Shown: positions 1 through 7,949, counted from the first letter of the stretch. The stretch is DNA of 64,000 bases from CAVXTT01 sp963764685 (GCA_963764685.1 CAVXTT010000003.1:62001-126000), one strand, 5' to 3'. Made by a program: numbers and translations. Notes: generated by a model not told the origin, from the sequence alone.

Positions 1-1652
1 TCATATTTTAATTCTATTTCGATCTGCTCAAATGCTGATTTATCAGCTAAAATAGCATCTATATTGTTATTGCCATTAACAAATGTTGCCAATTGTGATA
101 AAGATAACTCAGGACGTTTTACCAATTTAGCTATCGTCTCAGTTGAATCAATTCCCGGTAAATTATATGATTCGAGGAAAGCGTTCACTTCCCTGGCGTG
201 GAGTTTATAATTAGAAAAAATATCCAGACCTGAAGTTATAAGGTTCTCTCTTCTCAGCAGATCATCATAAAAAACCTGCTCTAACAATCCCAGCTTAAAG
301 CCGTAAGCGGTTAATCTCCTGTCAGCATTATCCTGTCTCAGGAGCAGTCGGTGTTCAGCTCTTGATGTAAACATCCTGTAGGGTTCATCGGTTGATTTAT
401 TCACCAGATCATCGATTAAAACACCTATATAAGCTTCACTTCTTTTCAAGACGAATTCGGGTTTGTTTTGAATTTTCAGTGCGGCATTTATTCCTGCTAT
501 TAGTCCCTGAGCTGCAGCTTCCTCATATCCTGAAGTACCGTTTATTTGTCCCGCAAAATAAAGTCCTTTGATCAATTTAGTTTCAAGCGTAAGATCAACC
601 TGGTGAGGCGGGAAGAAATCATATTCAACGGCATAGCCGGGACGCACCATTTCGGCATTCTCGAGTCCTTTTATTTTCTTAATTGCCTCCTGCTGAATTT
701 CTGCAGGCAGGGAGGTAGAAAAACCATTTACATAGATAAGATCACTGTCCAAACCTTCCGGCTCGAGAAAAAGCTGATGCTGCTTTTTATCTGCAAAGCG
801 AACTATTTTATCTTCTATAGAGGGGCAGTAACGTGGTCCTACGCCTTTTATTAACCCGGTAAACATAGGTGAGGCAGCAAATCCTTTTTCGAGGATCTTG
901 TGGACAGTCTCATCCGTGTGCGTAATTGAGCAGCTTACCTGGGGCAGATAAGGAAAATCTGACAAATTTGTCTTATGGGAAAAAGGTTGGGGGTTCTCAT
1001 CACCCGGCTGCTCTTCCAAAATATCAAAATTTATAGTCTTTTTAAGCAACCTGGGAGGTGTTCCGGTCTTTAGGCGTCCAGCTTCGAATCCCATTTTAAC
1101 TAGCGACTCAGTTATTCCAAGGGCTGGTTTCTCACCATACCTTCCCCCTTTAACGGAATTTAATCCGGTATGCATTAGTCCGTTCAGAAACGTTCCGGAA
1201 GATAGTATCAGCGCCTTACAGGGATAGAACTTCCCGGAGGAAGTATGAATTCCTTTTATTTGATTATTTTCCTGCAGAATTTCATCAACCGAATCTTCAA
1301 CTATCGTAATACCAGGATGATTCGATACAACATTAACAGCTTCTTCAGAGTAAAGCTTACGGTCAGACTGGCATCTTGGAGACCATACAGCAGGACCTTT
1401 AGATTTATTAAGCATCCTGAACTGTATTCCAGTTTTGTCAGCCAGCAGCCCCATCATCCCTCCAAGGGCATCAATCTCTCTGACCAGGTGTCCTTTTGCC
1501 GTGCCTCCTATAGCAGGGTTGCAGGACATTCTACCCAGGGCATTCTTATCCATCGAAAATAAACCAACAGAACATCCCATCTTTGCTGCTGCACAAGCAG
1601 CTTCAATTCCGGCGTGTCCTCCTCCAATTACAATTACATCATAATTATTCAT
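1..1652 (-). CDS. mnmG: tRNA uridine-5-carboxymethylaminomethyl modification enzyme MnmG (GidA), 3' end off window
   Basis: FAD-dependent partner of MnmE in making cmnm5U34 at the wobble position of certain tRNAs, acting in the cytoplasm. The protein starts MNNYDVIVIGGGHAGIEAA, giving the N-terminal Rossmann FAD-binding motif GGGHAG. The family signature GTAKGHLVREIDALGG follows near residue 50, and the second signature around YEEAAAQGLIAGINAA lies in the middle. About 550 of the usual ~620 residues are present; the C-terminal MnmE-interacting tail is beyond position 1. The start at 1652 is fixed because the FAD motif begins only about ten residues in. A parS-like site sits 22 bp upstream of the start codon. 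Close linkage with mnmE matches the known functional pair. Family assignment is certain. Confidence 0.96.
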   Translation of the reverse strand, partial: MNNYDVIVIGGGHAGIEAACAAAKMGCSVGLFSMDKNALGRMSCNPAIGGTAKGHLVREIDALGGMMGLLADKTGIQFRMLNKSKGPAVWSPRCQSDRKLYSEEAVNVVSNHPGITIVEDSVDEILQENNQIKGIHTSSGKFYPCKALILSSGTFLNGLMHTGLNSVKGGRYGEKPALGITESLVKMGFEAGRLKTGTPPRLLKKTINFDILEEQPGDENPQPFSHKTNLSDFPYLPQVSCSITHTDETVHKILEKGFAASPMFTGLIKGVGPRYCPSIEDKIVRFADKKQHQLFLEPEGLDSDLIYVNGFSTSLPAEIQQEAIKKIKGLENAEMVRPGYAVEYDFFPPHQVDLTLETKLIKGLYFAGQINGTSGYEEAAAQGLIAGINAALKIQNKPEFVLKRSEAYIGVLIDDLVNKSTDEPYRMFTSRAEHRLLLRQDNADRRLTAYGFKLGLLEQVFYDDLLRRENLITSGLDIFSNYKLHAREVNAFLESYNLPGIDSTETIAKLVKRPELSLSQLATFVNGNNNIDAILADKSAFEQIEIELKY

Positions 1653-1674
1653 AAAATCTTAATTTTTAATACTT

Positions 1675-1690
1675 TGTTCCACGTGAAACT
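1675..1690. promoter_or_regulatory. parS-like centromere site 1
   Basis: TGTTCCACGTGAAACT matches the widely conserved chromosomal parS consensus TGTTNCACGTGAAACA at 15 of 16 positions, including the central CACGTG. ParB binds such sites and spreads to organise and segregate the origin region. It lies 22 bp upstream of the mnmG start. The match is seen directly; ParB binding is inferred. Confidence 0.85.
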
Positions 1691-1740
1691 ATTAAAACCT
1701 TTATTTCTAAATACTTTTTACGAGCAAAAATTATCCGTTA

Positions 1741-1966
1741 TTGCGAGTTATCCAACAAAGTGATTGCCTTTATTTAACAAAAAAATGACCTCTATTAAAA
1801 TATCTGTTCTACGAAGAAATTTCATCATAAAATGGTCAGGGCACTGCTGGTATGAGGATTTTTCGCACTGCCGCCCTTATGGCTTCGATACATTCCTTCG
1901 GAACACTCAGCCACCGGGCTATGATTCCTTAGGAAAGGGAAAGAAAGGTCACTGAGTGTTTTCGAG
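1741..1966 (+). repeat. Dispersed repeat copy A (flank 1741-1796, core 1823-1966)
   Basis: The core, from about 1823 to 1966, is matched at 55070-55210 in reverse complement over roughly 140 bp with only scattered differences. It contains ATACATTCCTTCGGAACACT and a region around CACTGAGTG. The AT-rich flank at 1741-1796, containing TTGCGAGTTA and TGCCTTTATTTA, is matched at 54995-55050 in the SAME orientation. So core and flank have opposite relative orientations at the two loci. After the core, 1976-2000 repeats part of it in inverted order (ATGTATCGAAG). Confidence 0.85.
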
Positions 1967-2010
1967 TCTTCGAGAAAATGTATCGAAGTGACCGGGCACT
2001 GGCTATAAGG

Positions 2011-2045
2011 CGTCATTAGTAGAAGTCTGCGAAGAAGCAATCCTC
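2011..2045 (+). repeat. Short dispersed repeat, intergenic copy 1
   Basis: Resembles CGTCATTGCGAGGAGTCTGC followed by GACGAAGCAATCTC. The better-preserved copy is inside mnmE at 2431-2463 and a third, diverged copy is at 3919-3955. All three keep a CGTC-TTGCGA-like start, AGTCT and GAAGCAATC. Confidence 0.7.
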
Positions 2046-2092
2046 AATAAAAAACTTAGAACTAGAACAAGCCACCTAAGAACTCCCTTTCA

Positions 2093-2108
2093 TGTTTCAC
2101 GTGAAACT
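2093..2108. promoter_or_regulatory. parS-like centromere site 2, overlapping the mnmE stop codon
   Basis: TGTTTCACGTGAAACT matches the parS consensus TGTTNCACGTGAAACA at 15 of 16 positions and contains a perfect 14-bp palindrome (2094-2107). Its last two bases are part of the mnmE stop codon (complement of 2107-2109). It lies 418 bp from site 1, and both sites continue into the same bases, GTGAAACTATT. Confidence 0.85.
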
Positions 2109-3489
2109 ATTTTCCTATACAAAACTGGCTAAATATATTATTCAAAATATCATCTGATGTTACTTCACCTATTACTTCAGCAAGTGCATTTTCAGCATTC
2201 CGCAGATCTATTGCCACAAATTCACCGGTTAGACCGGAATTTAAGGAGTCAGTAGCATTGCCAAGGTAATCCTTTGCCCGTCTTAGGCAGTCATAATGTC
2301 GCAAATTTGACACTATGGCAGTCTTCTCAGTATATACCGAACTTCCCAATGCCTTTTCCTTCATAACTTTAAATAACTCCTCAATCCCTTCACCAGTCTT
2401 CGCAGAAATATTTACCGCTCCCTTGAAGCCGTCATTGCGAGGAGTCTGCGACGAAGCAATCTCACCCCTCAGGTCAATTTTATTAACAACCCTTATAATC
2501 TTATCCGGACTGGTCAACTCCAGGACTTCCTTTTCCAGATCTTCCGGGAAATCCTGCAGGATATCTGATATTATCAGCACCAGGTCCGAATTTCTGATAA
2601 CCTCCCGGCTTCTGAGCACGCCTTCTTTTTCAATTTCATCGTCGGAGACGCGTATACCTGCGGTATCATACAGCCTGAAGAATATACCATCGATAGTAAC
2701 ATCTTCGCGGATAATATCCCTTGTGGTTCCGGGGATGTGACTCACTATCGCCCGCTTTTCTTTGAGGATATAGTTCAGCAGGGAGGACTTACCGACATTT
2801 GGCTTGCCCACTAATCCTGCGTTTATTCCTTCCTTTAGCACTTTTCCGAAATTATAGGTCGACAATAATTTGTTTAGTTCACATATGATACTATCAATTT
2901 TATTTAATAGTTCATCTTTTCTTACAAATTCTATATCTTCTTCTGCAAAATCAAGTTCTAGTTCAACAAGCGAGGAACTGTTTATAAGTGCCGTTCTCAA
3001 TTCATTAACTCTTGCAGACAGCAATCCATCCAGCTGGTTCCTTGCCCCCTTAAGAGAGATATCCGTCCTGGAGCTGATTATATCGGCGACAGCTTCAGCC
3101 TGTGCAAGATCGATCCTGTTATTAAGGAATGCTCTTTTTGTGAACTCTCCCGGATCAGCATATCTGACATTATGATTTACCAGCAGTTCCAGTATAGTCT
3201 TTGCGATAAGCGGACTCCCGTGTGTGCTTATCTCAACGGCATCCTCACCGGTATATGAATTAGGGCTCCGGAATACCGATACCAGCACATCATCAACGAC
3301 GTTTCCATCAGGATCCATAATATTTCCATAGTGGATCGTATGAGACGCTGCTTCCGATATTTTTACCTTCCCCCGGAAAACAGCATCAGCTGCGCCAAAG
3401 GAATCTGCACCGCTTATGCGGATAACAGAGATTGCACCGCTGCCCGGAGGGGTTGCCAGTGCTGTTATGGTATCACTGAATTTTGACAC
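2107..3489 (-). CDS. mnmE: tRNA modification GTPase MnmE (TrmE)
   Basis: GTPase that works with MnmG on wobble-uridine modification. The 460 residues match the family length. The N-terminal formyl-THF-binding fold starts with the typical DTITALATPPG and GAISVIRISG. The G domain shows G1 GKPNVGKSS near residues 229-237, G3 DTAGIR, G4 NKID near 335 and G5 SAKTGEG. The C-terminus ends in the conserved CxGK motif (FCIGK). Between G4 and G5 the peptide GEIASSQTPRNDGF is encoded by a dispersed repeat (2431-2463) inserted in frame, a region with no equivalent in typical MnmE. The insert is in a surface loop position and all motifs are intact, so the protein is probably functional. Its stop codon overlaps a parS-like site. 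Confidence 0.97.
   Translation of the reverse strand: MSKFSDTITALATPPGSGAISVIRISGADSFGAADAVFRGKVKISEAASHTIHYGNIMDPDGNVVDDVLVSVFRSPNSYTGEDAVEISTHGSPLIAKTILELLVNHNVRYADPGEFTKRAFLNNRIDLAQAEAVADIISSRTDISLKGARNQLDGLLSARVNELRTALINSSSLVELELDFAEEDIEFVRKDELLNKIDSIICELNKLLSTYNFGKVLKEGINAGLVGKPNVGKSSLLNYILKEKRAIVSHIPGTTRDIIREDVTIDGIFFRLYDTAGIRVSDDEIEKEGVLRSREVIRNSDLVLIISDILQDFPEDLEKEVLELTSPDKIIRVVNKIDLRGEIASSQTPRNDGFKGAVNISAKTGEGIEELFKVMKEKALGSSVYTEKTAIVSNLRHYDCLRRAKDYLGNATDSLNSGLTGEFVAIDLRNAENALAEVIGEVTSDDILNNIFSQFCIGK
2431..2463 (+). repeat. Short dispersed repeat inserted in frame within mnmE
   Basis: CGTCATTGCGAGGAGTCTGC followed by GACGAAGCAATCTC lies in the G domain coding region, read on the minus strand as EIASSQTPRND. 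Similar DNA occurs in the neighbouring non-coding gaps at 2011-2045 and 3919-3955. Repeats starting CGTCATTGCGAG are known to recur in the spacers of many bacterial genomes; the in-frame copy is seen directly here. Confidence 0.75.
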
Positions 3490-3574
3490 TTATAATGAGA
3501 TGAATTTTTTGAGTCTGCAAAAATACCGATAGACACCCTGATTAACAATCCACTTTTTTTAAGCACTTGTAAAG

Positions 3575-3610
3575 GTTCGATAGTTCGATAGTACGATGGT
3601 ATGGTTCGAT
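3575..3610 (+). repeat. TTCGATAG array, copy 1
   Basis: Tandem units TTCGATAG, TTCGATAG, TACGATGG, TATGG, TTCGAT. The same array occurs inverted at 4259-4289 and directly at 7914-7949. Confidence 0.75.
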
Positions 3611-3918
3611 CATTAGTATATAATTGGAAACACTTCTCCCTAAATTTTATATTTCTCCAACTAAGAACTACGAACTAAGAACCAGGAATTAAACAGATGA
3701 AAAATAATATCAAATCAATATCAAATTGATTTCTGCGAGACTATAACTCTCCTGCCTGATTCGCTCTTTCAGCCACCTGGACCGGATGACCTCCGTTCGA
3801 CCTCCTGACCTTAACCTGAGTCCGAAGCTAATCTTAGCGTAATTAGAAGCCAATTATAAGCTAATGATCGAAGGATGGATAGATGGATGGAGGAATGGAT
3901 GACTGTATGAATAAATAA

Positions 3919-3955
3919 CGTCTTTGCGAATGGAGTCTTCGACTGAAGCAATCTC
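3919..3955 (+). repeat. Short dispersed repeat, intergenic copy 3
   Basis: A diverged copy of the repeat inside mnmE: CGTCTTTGCGAATGGAGTCT followed by a block ending GAAGCAATCTC. Confidence 0.65.
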
Positions 3956-4030
3956 ACGCACTGAGGATGACTGGATGATTGGATGATTGTCTGAATAAAT
4001 ATAAATTTTCAGATAGAAAAAACTCTGTAC

Positions 4031-4085
4031 GGACAGGTGGCGTGATTACGGATAATTAAGTAGTAGTTGCAAACGCCACCTGTCC
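4031..4085. repeat. Perfect 13-bp inverted repeat, GGACAGG element copy 1
   Basis: GGACAGGTGGCGT (4031-4043) and ACGCCACCTGTCC (4073-4085) are exact reverse complements with a 29-nt loop. A related element with the same GTACGGACAGG edge lies inverted at 55399-55455, with imperfect 10-bp arms. Confidence 0.75.
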
Positions 4086-4223
4086 ATTCCACATATCCAT
4101 ATCCCTTTGGTAGTTGCCCCCTGGCACTCGAGGACTGCATCAACGGGAAGTTATCTGAGATTGCGAAATGCTATCTGGGATGTGTACTCTCTCAGAACGC
4201 CATCTGGGGTTGGTGCCCATTGC

Positions 4224-4244
4224 GGAACGCTCACTGAGCGTTCC
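4224..4244. repeat. Strong 9-bp-stem hairpin
   Basis: GGAACGCTC (4224-4232), loop ACT, GAGCGTTCC (4236-4244). A mixed T-rich stretch follows, but there is no upstream plus-strand gene to terminate. It is more likely part of a dispersed repeat than a terminator. Confidence 0.6.
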
Positions 4245-4258
4245 TTACATTTTACACT

Positions 4259-4289
4259 ATCGAACCATCGTACAATCGTACTATCGAAC
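4259..4289 (-). repeat. TTCGATAG array, copy 2 (inverted)
   Basis: Reads ATCGAACCATCGTAC on the plus strand, that is GTACGATGGTTCGAT on the minus strand, the same units as copy 1 in opposite orientation about 650 bp away. Confidence 0.75.
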
Positions 4290-4614
4290 TTTTTATAAAA
4301 AACCGCTATGCCCCCACTTAGCTAACACCTGGTTCTAAACAGCATGTAAATGGCTTGATAAGACCTTGTAAAGACCTTTAAGCTACATGTTTTAAGACAG
4401 CAGCATGCTCTTTACAAAGCTTTAGCAAGTCTTGAATTATATGTCTGGAGCGATTTGTTACTATTGTGCAAATAAAAAGTTCGTTATCATTTAATAAATC
4501 TGTCACTTTTCACATCCTGGTTAATATTTTATACATTTAAAACTGGCTGGCGGATCGTCTATAAACTCACATCTTCTCCCCTAAATTCCTTAATTTTACA
4601 TATCTGATTTTACT

Positions 4615-4660
4615 GTTGGCAGATAATACTTTAATATGAAACTATTCGTTGGCTGACAAT
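4615..4660 (+). promoter_or_regulatory. Direct repeat GTTGGCwGAyAAT upstream of clpB
   Basis: GTTGGCAGATAAT at 4615-4627 and GTTGGCTGACAAT at 4648-4660 match at 11 of 13 positions and start 33 bp apart, close to three helical turns. The second copy ends 34 bp before the clpB start. Placement suggests a regulator-binding site or the promoter of a heat-shock gene; no known operator was recognised. Confidence 0.4.
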
Positions 4661-4694
4661 GTTTAAATATGTTTAAGTCGAGGGAATATTAACT

Positions 4695-7328
4695 ATGGCA
4701 TTTAATTTCAGTAAATTAACTATAAAAGCGCAGGAGCTGGTGCAGAATGCAGTGGAAATTGCACAGAACTATAATAACCAGGTCCTTGAACCGGAACATA
4801 TCCTTGCTGCAATTGTCCAGGAAAAAGGAAATATTGCAGATACTCTTCTTCAAAAGACCGGAGGCAATGTTAACCGGCTTAAATTAAAGATCAACGAGCT
4901 TATAGAAGCACTCCCTAAGGTATCAGGCGCAGGTGTTGGCAGCCAGCAGATGTCTAATTCTCTTTCCAAATTGTTTGATGATTCTGCCGGAGAAGCAAAA
5001 CATCTTAAGGATGAATATGTTTCAACTGAACATCTGCTGCTGGCTTTTTCTTCGCATGAGGGGAGAGCGGGACAGCTTTTAAGGGATAACGGCATTTCGC
5101 GGGATCTTATTCTGAATGCTTTAAAAGAAGTGAGAGGGACAGAAAGGATCACATCCCAGAATCCGGAGGATACTTACCAGTCGTTAGAAAAATACGGCAG
5201 GGATCTTAATGAGCTTGCACGAACAGGAAAGCTTGATCCTGTTATCGGAAGAGATGAGGAAATAAGAAGAGTACTGCAGGTTCTTTCCAGAAGAACAAAA
5301 AATAATCCTGTCCTTATCGGTGAGCCGGGTGTTGGTAAAACAGCAATTGCCGAAGGAATTGCCCACAGGATAGTATCAGGGGATGTTCCTGAAAATCTAA
5401 AGACAAAAAGAATCGTTGCACTTGATATGGGAGCGCTTGTTGCCGGTACCCAGTTCAGGGGACAGTTTGAAGAACGGCTTAAAGCAGTAATTAAAGAAGT
5501 TCAGCAATCCAATGGCGAGATCATTCTCTTTATCGATGAACTGCATACACTTGTCGGCGCCGGTGCTGTTCAGGGCTCAATGGATGCGGCTAATATCTTA
5601 AAGCCTGCACTTGCAAGAGGAGAGCTTCACGCGATAGGGGCAACAACTCTTGATGAGTACAAAAAACATATTGAAAAAGATGCTGCCTTAGAAAGACGAT
5701 TCCAGCCGGTGCTTGTAAGCGAACCTTCTGAAGAGGATACGATTTCTATTCTGCGCGGACTGAAGGAAAGATATGAAGTGCACCACGGTGTAAGAATAAC
5801 CGACGGCGCTATTGTTGCAGCTGCCCAGCTTTCGAACAGGTATATAACCGACAGGTTCCTTCCTGATAAAGCAATCGATCTGATTGATGAAGCTGCTTCA
5901 AAACTGAGAATAGAAATTGATTCAATGCCTGAAGAGCTTGATGCTGTTGAACGAAAAATAAAACAGCTTGAGATTGAAAGGGAAGCACTGAAACGGGAGA
6001 ATGATGCGGACTCTCAAAAAAGATTATCGGAACTTCAGCTTGAGCTTGGTACGCTTGATGAAGAAAGAAATAAATTCCGTATGCACTGGAATCTTGAGAA
6101 AGAGAAGATAAAAAATATAAGAGCAATGAAAAGTGAAATCGAGAATGCAAGAACCGAAGCAGAAAAATATGAACGGGAAGGTGATCTCGGTAAAGTGGCA
6201 GAGCTCCGTTACGGGAAAATAGCATCTCTTGAAAAAGATTTGAAAAAAGAGACTGAGAGTCTCTATGAAATACAGCGCAACCAGAAGATGCTGAAGGAAG
6301 AAGTCGATGCCGAGGATATTGCTGAGGTAGTCGCAAAATGGACAGGCATACCGGTAAGCCGTATGCTTGAAAGCGAAAGGGCAAAGCTTCTGCGTCTTGA
6401 AGATGAACTTCATCATCGTGTGGTGGGACAGGAGGAGGCTGTCTCTGCAGTGGCAAATGCAATACGCAGATCAAGAACAGGACTGCAGGATGTTAACCGT
6501 CCTATCGGTTCATTTATTTTTCTCGGCACTACCGGTGTTGGTAAAACCGAGCTGGCCCGTGCTCTTGCAGAATTTCTCTTTAATGATGAACACGCAATGG
6601 TGCGTATCGATATGTCGGAGTATATGGAAAAGTTTTCTGTCTCCAGGCTTATCGGTGCACCTCCCGGATATGTCGGTTATGAAGAAGGGGGACAGCTGAC
6701 CGAAGCAGTCAGAAGAAGACCTTATTCGGTGATCCTGCTTGATGAAATTGAGAAAGCTCATCCCGATGTGTTTAATATACTGCTGCAGGTACTTGATGAC
6801 GGAAGATTAACCGATAACCAGGGAAGAACTGTTAATTTTAAGAATACGATTATAATAATGACATCCAATCTTGGCTCGCACCTTATACAGGAAAAACTTT
6901 TAAATGCTGAGGATAGTGAAATTGAGAATATTTTAGGAGATTTGAGATACAGATTAACAGATCTTCTCAGGAAGACTATAAGACCTGAGTTCCTGAACAG
7001 AATTGATGAAGTTGTACTCTTTAAGCCGTTGAGCAGAAGCGAATTACGCAAGATCGTGGACCTGCAGATAGAAAAAGTGGAACATATGCTCAGGGAAAAA
7101 GATATAACTATTAAGATTGATAATGAATCAAGAGACTGGCTGGCGCAGATGGGTTATGATGTAACATACGGCGCACGCCCATTAAAAAGAACCATCCAGA
7201 AGTACCTGGTTAACCCGCTTTCCTCAGAGATTTTGATGGGAAAATTCAGAGAAAGAGATACCATTGAAGTTACTCTTGGAGAGAAAGGTCATCTTGAATT
7301 CAGGAAAATTGAACAGAACTTAAAATGA
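4695..7328 (+). CDS. clpB: ATP-dependent disaggregase ClpB
   Basis: Hexameric AAA+ chaperone that pulls polypeptides out of aggregates with DnaK. The 877 residues fit the family. Two Clp_N repeats fill residues 1-145. NBD1 has Walker A GEPGVGKT near residue 209 and Walker B ILFIDELHTL. A coiled-coil middle domain rich in Glu, Lys and Arg spans about 410-530; it distinguishes ClpB from ClpA. NBD2 has Walker A GTTGVGKT near 610, Walker B VILLDEIEKAHPDVF and sensor residues NRIDEVVLF, and the ClpB D2-small domain closes the protein. No ClpP-binding IGL/F loop was noticed. The stop codon overlaps the next start (ATGA at 7325-7328), so the downstream HisH-like protein is translationally coupled. 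Confidence 0.98.
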   Translation: MAFNFSKLTIKAQELVQNAVEIAQNYNNQVLEPEHILAAIVQEKGNIADTLLQKTGGNVNRLKLKINELIEALPKVSGAGVGSQQMSNSLSKLFDDSAGEAKHLKDEYVSTEHLLLAFSSHEGRAGQLLRDNGISRDLILNALKEVRGTERITSQNPEDTYQSLEKYGRDLNELARTGKLDPVIGRDEEIRRVLQVLSRRTKNNPVLIGEPGVGKTAIAEGIAHRIVSGDVPENLKTKRIVALDMGALVAGTQFRGQFEERLKAVIKEVQQSNGEIILFIDELHTLVGAGAVQGSMDAANILKPALARGELHAIGATTLDEYKKHIEKDAALERRFQPVLVSEPSEEDTISILRGLKERYEVHHGVRITDGAIVAAAQLSNRYITDRFLPDKAIDLIDEAASKLRIEIDSMPEELDAVERKIKQLEIEREALKRENDADSQKRLSELQLELGTLDEERNKFRMHWNLEKEKIKNIRAMKSEIENARTEAEKYEREGDLGKVAELRYGKIASLEKDLKKETESLYEIQRNQKMLKEEVDAEDIAEVVAKWTGIPVSRMLESERAKLLRLEDELHHRVVGQEEAVSAVANAIRRSRTGLQDVNRPIGSFIFLGTTGVGKTELARALAEFLFNDEHAMVRIDMSEYMEKFSVSRLIGAPPGYVGYEEGGQLTEAVRRRPYSVILLDEIEKAHPDVFNILLQVLDDGRLTDNQGRTVNFKNTIIIMTSNLGSHLIQEKLLNAEDSEIENILGDLRYRLTDLLRKTIRPEFLNRIDEVVLFKPLSRSELRKIVDLQIEKVEHMLREKDITIKIDNESRDWLAQMGYDVTYGARPLKRTIQKYLVNPLSSEILMGKFRERDTIEVTLGEKGHLEFRKIEQNLK

Positions 7329-7912
7329 TCATTTTAGTAAACTACAATAATAATTACGGGAAGATCGGGGAGGCCTTAAAGACTCTTCAGATCGAGCATA
7401 AGTATTCCGATAATGAATTTGAGATATGCAAAGCCGATAAGCTGATCCTCCCTGGGTACGGCATCGCCTCTGCGGGCATAAAGAAGATCCATATACTCAA
7501 TCTCTTTACTATGCTGAGGGTATTAAAGAAACCCCTGCTGGGAATCGGTTTGGGGATGGAGATCCTCTGCGATTATTCTCCGGAAGGGAATGTATCCTGT
7601 CTTGGAATAGTGGGAGAAAAGATCAGGCAGTTTAATGAAGCAGAGAATGATGTCCCGTTTCAGGGACTTCATCCAATCCAGCTTTGCCGTGAAAACCGTC
7701 TGCTTGAGGGAATTGCAGATGGAGCTGAATTTTATTTTAACAATTCATATTACCTGCCGGTAAATGAATATTCAACAGCGGTGGCAAGGAATAATAATAC
7801 TTCGATCAGCGCTGCAGTTGAAAAGGAAAACTTTTTCGGTGTGCAGTTCCATCCTGAGGATTCGGGGGAGAATGGTCTTAGGATATTAAAGAATTTTGTT
7901 AACCTTAAATAG
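7325..7912 (+). CDS. HisH-like class I glutaminase-fold protein lacking the catalytic cysteine
   Basis: The 195 residues follow the imidazole glycerol phosphate synthase glutaminase subunit (HisH) from end to end: LPGYG near residue 43, LLGIGLGMEIL at 71-81, NSYYLP near 140 and the C-terminal GVQFHPEDSGENG at 172-184. In active HisH the nucleophile elbow reads GICLGMQ. Here residue 75 is Gly, so the cysteine is absent, while His176 and Glu178 of the triad are kept. Glutamine hydrolysis by the usual mechanism is therefore not expected. No hisF is adjacent; instead the gene is coupled to clpB by a 4-base overlap. It may be a pseudo-enzyme with a regulatory or binding role, or a paralogue unrelated to histidine synthesis. 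Fold assignment is confident, function unknown. Confidence 0.85.
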   Translation: MIILVNYNNNYGKIGEALKTLQIEHKYSDNEFEICKADKLILPGYGIASAGIKKIHILNLFTMLRVLKKPLLGIGLGMEILCDYSPEGNVSCLGIVGEKIRQFNEAENDVPFQGLHPIQLCRENRLLEGIADGAEFYFNNSYYLPVNEYSTAVARNNNTSISAAVEKENFFGVQFHPEDSGENGLRILKNFVNLK

Positions 7913-7913
7913 A

Positions 7914-7949
7914 GTTCGATGGTACGATAGTTCGATAGTTCGATAGTTC
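7914..7949 (+). repeat. TTCGATAG array, copy 3
   Basis: Begins just after the stop codon of the HisH-like gene: GTTCGATGG, TACGATAG, TTCGATAG, TTCGATAG, TTC. Same family as 3575-3610 and 4259-4289. Confidence 0.75.

Larger units (their letters stand above)
1653..2106. other. mnmG-mnmE spacer with parS sites at both ends and a dispersed repeat inside
   Basis: No credible gene: the short open frames here are translations of repeat DNA. The spacer contains a parS-like site at each end, a dispersed repeat core at 1823-1966 with its flank at 1741-1796, and at 2011-2045 a diverged copy of the short repeat also found inside mnmE and near 3.9 kb. In most genomes mnmE and mnmG are closely spaced, so this looks like a gap enlarged by repeat insertion. 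Confidence 0.7.
3490..4694. other. Repeat-packed spacer between mnmE and clpB
   Basis: A 1.2-kb gene-free stretch upstream of both divergent genes. It contains a TTCGATAG array (3575-3610), (GGAT)-rich DNA (3871-3905 and about 3961-3990), the short dispersed repeat (3919-3955), a perfect 13-bp inverted repeat (4031-4085), loosely tandem CATCTGGG-type units (about 4155-4235) ending in a strong hairpin (4224-4244), and an inverted TTCGATAG array (4259-4289). The last ~100 bp is the probable clpB promoter region. Confidence 0.75.

Noticed and set aside
1825..2040. Short minus-strand reading frame in the mnmG-mnmE gap
   Set aside because: It is a translation of dispersed repeat DNA; the same sequence at 55 kb has no equivalent frame.
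4155..4244. tRNA or other structured RNA gene in the spacer before clpB
   Set aside because: No T-loop GTTCRANNC motif or cloverleaf; the units look like degenerate tandem repeats.
3490..4694. This spacer as the replication origin
   Set aside because: No cluster of DnaA boxes (TTATCCACA-like) is seen and dnaA is absent; the content is repeats.
5809..6474. Long antisense reading frame inside clpB
   Set aside because: Composition is the mirror of clpB codon use and no domain is recognisable; clpB is certain.
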